Assembly (NCBI GenBank): GCA_022702705.1
Contig: CM040434.1
Coordinates: forward strand, 60,691,022-60,755,021
Direction of reading: 5' to 3'
Source: Papilionanthe hookeriana x Papilionanthe teres
Taxonomy: Eukaryota > Streptophyta > Magnoliopsida > Asparagales > Orchidaceae
Length of the DNA stretch: 64,000 nt
Each line of letters opens with the position of its first letter. The stretch's first letter is position 1. Positions 56,573-64,000 of the stretch are shown here, one piece after another. The position numbers were made by a program, and so were the translations under genes. The notes below the pieces were generated by a model. The model did no database searches, had not been told where the DNA came from, and saw nothing but the letters and a program-made list of their open reading frames with translations.

Positions 56573-57335
56573 TCACAGCTCGTAAGTCCGGAGATTCTCT
56601 AACTCTGGATCTGGCTGGAAGTGGAAAGGCATTTTTCTGTCGTCCATCCTCCTGAAAGTAACAGGATCCGCTCAACAGGCACCCCTGGAATGCAATGTTT
56701 TGCGATGTACGCTACATTCCCTTTTAACACCATGATGGAACCTACCGGTAGTGGTATCTTCACTGGCCCTCGAAACTCACCGGGGCCTGCTATCCGGAGG
56801 TCAGATCCGAACATGATATTGCACTGGTTGATAAAAGACATTGTGCAGAAAGGTCTAACAAAATCATGATGGTCTATATGTGGAGGTATGCAGTCGCCCT
56901 CCTTGTAGATGTTAATGATGCGGTACATTGGGTATGCAATCTGCGGGCAATACCCTCTATGTTATCATCCTCTTTACCATTATTTTAATAATGTTTGGCA
57001 TCAGATCCACCTCACTGCGATGGAGTATCCCTGGTGGATTTCCTTTTCTGTCTACCGCAAAGTTATAGCAACATCCGCACTGGATTGTAACTCTTCTTTT
57101 CCCTAGCATCCACCTTCGGGGTTCTGAATAAGTCTTTTCCCTTAAGCGGCCAGCTCGACCCATTTTCTGGAGTTCAAGTATGCAGTCTACAATTTGTTGT
57201 TGCTCGTGGTCTGAGAACACATCTGTATGCAACTCGAGGCCTTCTAAGATATTGATCCTCTTGCCTCCAATTCTCTCAAAGTATTCAAAAGTTCTCTTTT
57301 TGACATTCTACATTCTTTCTAACTCATATTCTGGA
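56573..57335 (-). pseudogene. AlkB-family 2-oxoglutarate/Fe(II) dioxygenase domain, plant ALKBH9/ALKBH10-like
   Basis: The AlkB family oxidatively removes methyl groups from nucleic acid bases; plant ALKBH9B and ALKBH10B remove N6-methyladenine from RNA. In element sense, landmarks in order are RTFEYFERIGGKRINILEGL, IVDCILELQKMGRAGRL, TYSEPRRWMLGKRRVTIQCG, CCYNFAVDRKGNPPGI, LMPNIIKIMVKRM, LPADCIPN, IINIYKEGDCIPPHIDHHDF (HxD iron ligands, 56864-56884), VRPFCTMSFINQCNIMFGS, VGPGEF-like AGPGEFRGPVKIPLPVGS, AKHCIPGVPVERI (distal His and first 2OG Arg), then a short tail after another frameshift. The frames change near 56915 and 56665. There are no introns across the domain. It is on the same strand as pol, 450 bp after the RNase H ORF. 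A partial host retrocopy placed by chance is the main alternative. Confidence 0.85.
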
Positions 57336-57670
57336 ATTATCTACAACTGGCAAGGTCTAGTAACGTACTGGGGAATATATGGTTCCACCTCAGCACGCTC
57401 TCCTGCATGTCTTGGCTTCTCGGGGGTAGTCTCTGTCGGGACATCCTCCGGGGTTGCTTTCGCAACAAGACTCTTCAAAACTGGTGCATTTACTTGGCGT
57501 CGAGGCGCTGATTCTATCTTTGCTCTTTCCAGAATTTCCTTTATCTGTTCTGCTTTACTTGGAATTGACTTCCTCCTTTCTGGTTCCTGACGAACCAATC
57601 TCTTCAAAGCATTTGTATTGCTGGTAGCAACTGTCTCTTCTTGTTGATCTGCTGCTAACTTGGTTAACAT
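57336..57670 (-). CDS. Charged low-complexity region preceding the AlkB domain
   Basis: An open stretch of 109 codons: KLAADQQEETVATSNTNALK, RLVRQEPERRKSIPSKAEQIKEILERAKIESAPRRQ, PTETTPEKPRHAGERAE, then VEPYIPQYVTRPCQL and a stop. The frame is the same as that of the first part of the AlkB domain, with two stops between. It is rich in K, R, E and P and looks disordered. It could be the N-terminal extension of the captured protein, since plant ALKBH9/10 proteins have long N-terminal regions. Unrecognised otherwise. Confidence 0.45.
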
Positions 57671-57786
57671 CTTGCGAATGCGGCGATTCTTAATACGTAA
57701 GACAGAGTTCTTTTCTTGATTTGATGGGCTAATGACTTATCGTCTGGTAAGTTTCCTATTTGTAAGTAGTCTATTAGTGGTTATCG
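57671..57786 (-). pseudogene. Stub of the Tat integrase N-terminal linker
   Basis: In the frame of the RNase H ORF, after its stop, one reads PLIDYLQIGNLPDDKSLAHQ and IKKRTLSYVL. This resembles the linker that leads from archaeal-type RNase H into integrase in Tat elements ('..YL..G.LPxD....IKxxA..Y..'). The HHCC finger and the DDE core do not follow; instead the charged region and AlkB do. The integrase gene appears to be deleted or replaced here. Confidence 0.55.
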
Positions 57787-59010
57787 CTAATCTTCTGTAT
57801 TTTCTGTCACTGCTGCAATTGTTTCTTCTGCTTTTCTTTCTGATTTATGTATTATATCCATGTCGAGCTGTGAGAGAACCTGACGTCCCTGAACTGACAC
57901 TTTAACTGACTCATCCTGTAAGCAGGCAAATTCTTTTGAAAGTCGAGCTAACGCATCTGCGAGAGCATTTTCTCTCATGTGAATCTTGTAGATCGTTACA
58001 TTTGGAATTTGCTCCAACAGTTTCATGGCGTACTGAAAGTACTGCTCGAGTCTTGGCTTCAGAATTCTGTACTGTCCCGCAACTTGCTGAATGATCAACT
58101 TTGAATCTCCGTAGATATTGATATCCATTATCCCCATCTGAATGGTTAATTCCAATCCGGTTATAAGGGCTTCATATTCTGCCTCATTGTTTGTACACTG
58201 TTCTGTTAAGTGGTAGGAGTACCTTAACATTCCCCACTCCGGCGTTATAAAGATTAGTCTGATTCCTGCCTTACCGGGCACTATCGTTTGCGATTCTTTA
58301 TCTTTCTGCACTGAGGATGCTCCATCGAAGTATAGTTCCCAACGCTGATCATCAGGGTCTTCTAGGCTCATTATCTGCTCATCTGGCAAGTCGTCGTTGA
58401 GAGGCGATTCTGCCGGTAAAGGGTGTGCTGTAAGGAAGTCTGCTAGGACTTGCCCCTTTACGGCACGAAGAGGAATAAAATTTATATCGAATTGCAATAG
58501 TATCATTGACCACCTGGCAAGTCTGCCGGAAAGCGTCGATCGGGTCATCAAATATTGCAATGGATTAAACTTTGAAATAAGGTTGACCTTATGGGAAAGC
58601 ATGTAGTGCCTAAGCTTCTGTGCGGTGAAGATCAGGGCCAAACAGTGCTTCTTAATAGGAGGATACTTTACTTCCGTCGGAATTAGACGATGGCTTAAGT
58701 AGTAGAGAGAATTTTCTTTTCCCTCATCATTGACCTGGACTAACAGGGCTCCGAGAGAGTCGTCTAAAGCTGCGGTATAAAGTATCAACGGTCTACCCGA
58801 GGCAGGTGCTAAGACAGGAGGTGTCATTAAATATTGTTTGATGTCATCGAAGACATGTTGACATTTGGAGTCCCAAGTAAACTTGGCATACTTCTTAACC
58901 AAAATAGAAAAAGGCCGACACCTTCCTGACAAGTTCGAGATAAAGCGTCGAAGATATGTTAATTTTCCTTGAATGGATCGTAATTGTTTCAAGGTTTTAG
59001 GAGGTGGCAT
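57787..59010 (-). pseudogene. RT end, RNase H and archaeal-type RNase H of D2
   Basis: A 407-codon open stretch. RT thumb: MPPPKTLKQLRSIQGKLTYLRRFI (from 59010). Gypsy RNase H: GRPLILYTAALDDSLGALL, NSLYYLSHRLIPTEVKYPPIKKHCLAL, FIPLRAVKGQVLADFLTAHP (about 58790-58420). Archaeal-type RNase H: RWELYFDGASS, CTNNEAEYEALITGLELTIQMG, INIYGDSKLIIQQVAGQY, HMRENALADALARLSKEF (about 58350-57915). All four acidic residues (D, E, D, D) of this second RNase H are present. The second RNase H is the hallmark of the Tat lineage (Tat, Ogre, Retand). Confidence 0.92.
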
Positions 59011-60368
59011 TTCTAAGATAGCTTTATTCTTCTCCGAATCGATTTCAATTCCACGATGTCAGATGACAAATCCTAAGAATTTCCCAGAGGTGACACCAAA
59101 GGCGCATTTCAAGAGATTCATCTTAAGGTTAAATTGTCTTAATCGCTTGAAAACAATTCTCAAATCTTACAAGTGATCCTCTTTTAGTTTGCTTTTGATG
59201 ACCACATAATCTACGTAACACTCGACTTGGTTGTGAATGAGATCATCAAAAATTTATGTCATTGCTCTTTGATAAGTTGCTCCTGCGTTCTTTAATCCAA
59301 ACGGCATCACTGTGTTACCCCGATCGGTGTTCTGAAGGTTGTAAGCTTTTCATCTTCTGGTGCCATCTTTATCTGGTTGTATCCCGAAGATCCATCCATG
59401 AAAGAAAAGATTTCATGTGTTGAAGGAATGTCGATCATCAATTCTGAAATTGGTAGAGGGAATTCGTCCTTTGGACATGCTTTGTTTAAATCTCCGAAGT
59501 CTATGCAAATTCTGATCTGACCATTCTTCTTTCTGACTGGTACCACATTGGCTAACCAAGTTGGATATTGTTCTTCACGGACAAATTTAGCGTCTATTAG
59601 CTTCTTAACTTCAGCTATAACTTGTTGTGCAATCTCTAGACGCATTCTTCTTGGAATTTGTCTGACTGGAACAGTAGTGGGATCCACTCCTAATTTGTGA
59701 ACTGGGACTTCTAGAGCTAATCCTGGCATTTCATCATAACTCCAAGCAAAAGAGTCCTTAAATTCCATCAATAGCTTGATTATGTTTTCGGATTCTTCTT
59801 TATTGAGTAAGGAGCTAACAAAGGTCGGCCTAGGCTCTTCGCTAGTACCTAAGTTAACTTCCATTAACTCGTCTATTGTAGATTTAATTTCTTCTTCGAA
59901 TTCTGGAGGAGCATCTCCGATTTGCAGATCTTCAATATCTTTTGAGGCTTCCAAGCAGTCTTCATTAGGCTCACAAGTGACAACCAAGCAAAATCCCGTA
60001 TCATCAACAGACCCTACCGTGCCGAATCTAAGACCATGTTTTGAATTGGGAGGCCGACTGGCATTATTCCATAATTTTTCAAAATGTTGTGATTGACCTT
60101 TTGTCCATCGTCGAGGTAAGACTCCACGTTGAATTAAATTTTGAACACAGGGAGAGTACCACTCAAAAGGCAGTTCCAATAATTCGGAAGAGGTAACATC
60201 TTCAAATTGTACATCTTTTTCAGTATTGGAAGAAGAAGCCCCACTGTAGAACTTGATTGGCTTAGCACCACCATCATGCACTTCCTTGACCACCATACCC
60301 TCGATCTTATTAGAATGGATCGAAGTCAGGGTCATAGTATGTACATAATGGTTAATCTTCTCGTACAT
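59011..60368 (-). pseudogene. Reverse transcriptase of D2 (Tat type)
   Basis: The 353-codon stretch 59307-60368 includes the pre-RT region (RPTFVSSLLNKEESENIIKL, DSFAWSYDEMPGL), then VPVRQIPRRMRLEIAQQVIAEV, WLANVVPVRKKNGQIRICIDFGDLNKACPKDEFPLP, FSFMDGSSGYNQIKMAPEDEKLTTFRTPIG. A frameshift near 59320 leads to VMPFGLKNAGATYQRAMT, IFDDLIHNQVECYVDYVVIKSK, LNLKM, and KFLGFVI. The catalytic box reads YVDY (codon 59206-59208) where active enzymes have YVDD. There are three in-frame stops in the second half. Confidence 0.9.
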
Positions 60369-60802
60369 TGATTTGTATTTTTCATTCCTTTTATCTTCGA
60401 GAGAGTTCTTGAACTGGGGTTTCTTTTAATTTACTGTTGCTGCCTCTTTCTTGATTTCCTCTTCTTCGGAACTGGTCTCCCAATCAACGTTGATGACTAG
60501 TTTCTTCTATCCAACTGTTCCAACGTCCCTTCCACGACCTCATCCCCGACCTCGACCTCGGGTGCGAGTTCTGGAGAAATCTTCACCATCTCGCCGTAAG
60601 GGAGTGGTGAGTAACTGTTGAACTAGAATTTTAGGCTCTTTATCGTCTTGCACTTCTTTTTCTTCATTTGGTATGGTGTTTCTGGAAAAGATTATTTTCT
60701 TCGGAGGCGCGTAGTAGGCTGCATCTTCATGAATTCCGATCTCGTGTACGGAGAATGGTTGCAAGTCACCTTTGATACACTGTTCTTCACCATCGTAATA
60801 CT
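60369..60802 (-). pseudogene. Protease-RT spacer of D2
   Basis: Continues after a frameshift from the protease: VPSSLHQCIKYYDGEEQCIKGDLQPFSVHE (60540-60833), the segment that in Ogre/Tat polyproteins follows LLGRPW, then a charged stretch ending TRTRGRGRG and a stop. Confidence 0.75.
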
Positions 60803-61384
60803 TTATACACTGGTGCAGAGACGACGGTACCATCCAGTTTTCATGAATCCAGGCCGACCCAATAGAGCGTTGAACGATGTCTCAGAATCAATTATGTGGA
60901 ATTTTGCATTTGTCTTTGCTAAATCACCGGTCTTCATCAGTAATGTTATCGATCCGAGAGCTCTTTCTCCTTTCTGATTGAACCCTCTTAATAACATTTT
61001 GTCCGCTTCGAGTTCGCGAGCATCAATTTCCAAATATGCTAACGTTCGAAGGCTCATTATGTTGATTGATGCTCCTGGATCAACCAACACTCTAGAGAGC
61101 GTAAACTTTCCGATAGTGACTGAAATGTACAATGGTCGATTGTGATCAGCCGTTCTAAGTAGTAAATCATTGTCCGTGAAGGTAATACCTCCCTGTTCTT
61201 TTAACGAGCAAACCTCATCGAAGGAATTACCGGCCATTTGAGCTAAACAAATATCTAGATCAAGTAGAGCCTTGATCAGAGCTTCTCTAATCTCCTTTGA
61301 CAGGATCAGAGCGTCGTATATGCTTAGTTTGGCTGGTAGCTTCCTAAGATGGGCTAGCACGTTATAGTCCACTTTATTACCATG
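60803..61384 (-). pseudogene. Aspartic protease of D2
   Basis: Open from the LTR edge. Landmarks are DYNVLAHLRKLPAKLSIYDAL, ITFTDNDLLLRTADHNRPLYI, the active site VLVDPGASINIMS (about 61066-61086, DPGAS type), LRGFNQKGERALGSITLLM, FHIIDSETSFNALLGRPGFM. A frameshift follows at about 60830. The first codons of the open frame (ATGCCGACA) are LTR sequence, so the coding region was joined to the LTR by a deletion, and the ATG is fortuitous. Confidence 0.85.
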
Positions 61385-61709
61385 TGTCGGCATATTTTTA
61401 GGTCGTGTTTTATTTTGAAGAGGGGTCGCCTAACAGAAATCTGTCGGCGAATTTTTAATTTAATTAAAATAAATAATTTGAAAGGTAGTATTTGATTTTG
61501 AAAATAATTTTAAATTTGAAGGTTTTAAGATATGAGATTAAACCGATCTCACATCCCAAATAGTTTATATAAACGAGCACCGCACCACAAACCGTGTATC
61601 TATCCCTAAGGATAGACACACCGCTTGATGGTGGGGCTTGATTAAATAAACTAGAAGATTAGTGACATCCGTTTGGTCTCGCGAACCAATTTTATAAGCC
61701 GACAAGTTT

Positions 61710-61824
61710 CCCTGCTTAATATGAAAACATTAAACGGGGTTTATATTACTCAGGTTCTTTAAAATTCTCTATAAGGGCAAGCCCCTATAGTTAATTACAT
61801 CTTAAGTGACGGGAATCACCTAAG
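61710..61824 (-). promoter_or_regulatory. Stem-loop trio near the LTR 3' end (D2 right copy)
   Basis: In element sense: CTTAGGTGA-TTCCCG-TCACTTAAG, then CTATAGGGGC-TT-GCCCTTATAG, then CCCCGTTTAAT/ATTAAGCAGG. Several changes relative to the other copies turn A-U pairs into G-U, or restore pairing, only when read on the element-sense strand. Confidence 0.55.
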
Positions 61825-63454
61825 AAAACTCTCGATAATAACCAATAATTCTGCTCTCAAGAATTTCAAAGTTTAAGGTTTTCAAAAGATTGAATTTTGG
61901 AATTTCAATAGTGGAATGGATCAAATTTTGGAACATTTTGTTTTGTGAATCCAAAGGAAGAGAGGTAGGAGAAATTACTGATTCGAAGTGAACTTCGGTA
62001 ATTTCCCGACTATCCTATTGTTTGGCTTGAATTTAGGAAAGTCCTAATGTTTATTTGATATTTCAATCTTGCCAATTTCAATTAATTAGGGCTTATATTT
62101 GTACGATAAAATCAAACAAATAGCCTAGAAGATGTGAGGGTTTATTGTCGTATCGGACGACTACCTCGGAATCCTAAGACCGGTTAGGGCTTAATTTGCA
62201 ATGCAAATGCCTAACGAAGAGTTGAGGATTTATGTTGCACTAGGCAAGCTACCTCGAAGTCCTATGGCTTGGTTATTTAATTCTAGGAAAATTTTGCTGA
62301 AGTAGACTCAGGTTTTGCTGATGACGATGGTCGTGCTGCCCACCATGCTCCGAGCTCCTTGTTGTTGCAGAGGTTTAGTTTTAGAAACCATAAATCAGGA
62401 GTTGAGAAAAGTGTTTTGGTTTAGAGAAAATCTTAATTTCCAGGTGTTTTTTATGTTTTATTTAAAACAAATCTTAAAGTTGATTATAACGACACCGGTT
62501 AAGATCCCACGGTTCCATCCTTCCGCATCATTATTTTTATCGGATTCACTTAGTCCGGATGAATTTGCTAAACTCAATTGAATGAGTTCCACACTTTCAT
62601 TTAGACCGTGGGAAATCCCGTTAGCAACACGTAGGTTACATCATCCGAGGTATTCCCGATCATCCAACGGGACGTTTTAATTTAATTGCAATTGTAGTTT
62701 TGTGTTCCGTTTGTGATTAAATTTTGAGTTGTTTTATATTTTGAAATGTTGTGGCGGTGAATTTTATCTTGCAATGACTTTTAACTTAATTTTGGTTTCG
62801 GTTTTAGGGTCTATCCTAAAGGTGTGGGTTTTCATGCAACGAGTTGTTTACCATGCAAGAAAAAGTAAGTGCAATGCAGTTAAATAAATTGCAATAATGT
62901 AAATTGCGAGAAAGTAGATTGCAATAAAATAAAAGCGTACCTGGAGGGTCTTCCCGTCATCCCAAGCTGCACTTAAAACACAATTAGAATATTTAAGCAA
63001 GTTCCTAGGTAAAGCTAGGGGAAAGGTTATGGTTTTCTACCAAATTCCTAATCTTATAGCTAGTCAACTCCTATGACGTCTAGGTTCTTTGTGTTTTTGT
63101 TTGAGGACGATTTTCTTCATCAAAGGACAATTAAGTCCAATTGTTCTTATAAATATCCTATCATATTGAGGAAGTGCTTAAGAAGAATCTTGAACATCTT
63201 TTCAATATTTCCAGGATTGTTTTAAGTCCAAATGAATTTAATTATATAAATGAATCGATCGTCCGAGGTTTTCAAGTCTTGTTAACTTGCTCGGTGAACT
63301 AGGACATTTGAATATCCTATGAGTGAGATAACACTTCATTTGATGTTCCATTTAGGAGTTATAATAATCAAAGCTTTCAAGGGTAAATTAGTATTCAAAT
63401 GATTTGATTTAAGTTAAAGGGTTTAAATTTGGAATAGTGTTCAAGTTGCTTTAT

Positions 63455-63720
63455 ATTTAGTTTAATTTAATTTAATTTGATTTGATGTTTAATTAATTTG
63501 ATTTGATTTAATTTAATTTAATTATTTAATTTAATTTAATTTAATTTAATTTAATTTAATTATTTAATTTAATTTAATTATTTAATTTAATTTAATTTTA
63601 ATTATTTAATTTAATTTAATTTAATTGTTTAATTTAATTTAATTTAATTGTTTAATTTAATTTAATTTAATTATTAAATTTAATTTAATCTTAATTTAAT
63701 TTATCTTTAATTTACTTTAT
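63455..63720. repeat. AATTT-type pentanucleotide microsatellite
   Basis: Runs of TTTAATTTAATTTAATTTAA interrupted by single TTATTTAA variants. The equivalent part of the left LTR (about 50760-50910) is shorter and more interrupted, so the repeat changed length after insertion or differs between templates. Confidence 0.9.
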
Positions 63721-64000
63721 TTTTAATTTTAATTGAAATTTCAAAAGAGTTTAATAATTTAATTAAGTCTTTTAATATTTTAAATTTGAGTTATCATTTT
63801 AATTAAAAATTGAGTATTAGTTGATATAATTGATTTAGGGATTTTTAAATTAAAGAATAAATCTCTTCCTAATAAAGATCCCTTATTTTAATAATTCCAA
63901 TTTTATTATTCTTCCAAATTTAATCTATTATTTAATTAAAGTTTAATCATTTTAAAATTATTTAATGGGTTTCTACCCTTTAATTATTTAAATTTCAACC

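Larger units (their letters stand above)
48568..64000 (-). mobile_element. Element D2: Tat/Ogre-like retrotransposon carrying an AlkB-type oxygenase; right end outside window
   Basis: In element sense (right to left): 5' LTR (from beyond 64000 to 61385), protease, RT, RNase H, archaeal-type RNase H, integrase stub, AlkB domain, 3'UTR with a 37-bp array, 3' LTR (to 48568). The two RNases H in series and the EAEYEALITGLELTIQMG sequence identify the Tat lineage. Gag, the PBS and almost all of integrase are missing. It is inserted in ORF2 of element C. The target duplication cannot be tested because the right end is not in the window. Confidence 0.9.
61385..64000 (-). mobile_element. 5' LTR of D2, truncated by the window end
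   Basis: Matches 48568 onward from TGTCGGCATATTTTTAGG. The stem-loop trio lies at 61710-61739, 61769-61790 and 61801-61824. A plus-strand frame (62315-62581) mirrors 49386-49592 and has no domain. The LTR runs directly into the protease with no recognisable PBS. Confidence 0.85.

Noticed and set aside
57180..57590. 136-codon plus-strand ORF
   Set aside because: It lies opposite the AlkB N-terminus and the charged region, and has no domain of its own.
61385..61410. tRNA-complementary PBS next to the D2 5' LTR
   Set aside because: TGGTAATAAAGTGG does not match the 3' end of any tRNA primer I know for this group, and the position is inside the protease frame.

Overview
This is nuclear DNA of a seed plant, most likely one with a large, repeat-rich genome. 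It is very AT-rich and contains no host gene, tRNA or rRNA that I can support. Almost every recognisable base belongs to Ty3/gypsy LTR retrotransposons of two plant-specific groups. Athila-like elements are identified by a primer-binding site complementary to tRNA-Asp, FMDDFSV-type reverse transcriptase, integrase followed by a GTCGxxCTGACGACGTT-type junction, and extra ORFs in the env position. Tat/Ogre-like elements are identified by very long LTRs, U3 or 3'UTR tandem arrays, and a second, archaeal-type RNase H after the first. All copies are broken by stops, frameshifts, deletions or active-site substitutions.

The layout is a nest of insertions. (1) Positions 1-4612 are the 3' part of a Tat-like LTR (family E) full of about 76-80 bp tandem repeats; it sits in an Athila-like fragment F (4613-8364: 3' region plus 3' LTR). 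(2) 8365 to about 9950 is unassigned. (3) From about 9960 a Tat-like LTR, D1, runs in + orientation to 31066, with two interruptions. A solo LTR of family E (10198-25232) has perfect 5-bp target duplications GTGTT. That solo LTR itself contains the Athila-like element A (11799-24046, minus strand, target duplication gctat/gccat). (4) D1 is cut at 31067 by B, an Athila-related element whose pol is replaced by an unknown ORF. B is cut at 37794 by C, a nearly complete Athila-like element. C is cut at 48568 by D2, a Tat-like element on the minus strand that runs past the window end.

Functionally, the A and C genomes read LTR, (PBS), gag, protease, RT, RNase H, integrase, then two successive env-position ORFs that carry the same 'putative plant transposon protein' fold, then 3'UTR and LTR. 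B keeps gag and protease but carries an unknown C-terminal ORF instead of RT, RNase H and integrase, so it looks like a non-autonomous partner. D2 reads protease, RT, RNase H, archaeal-type RNase H, a stub of the integrase N-terminus, and then an intronless AlkB-family (plant ALKBH9/10-like) 2-oxoglutarate/Fe(II) oxygenase domain. This is followed by a 37-bp tandem array and the 3' LTR.

The AlkB domain in D2 is the most exciting item. It suggests that a retrotransposon captured a host RNA N6-methyladenine eraser. Other notable items are the chimeric ORF of B, a GC-rich hairpin cassette repeated in LTRs and before both env-position ORFs, a conserved trio of stem-loops near the 3' end of Tat LTRs, and two related U3 arrays that have changed their core motif throughout.
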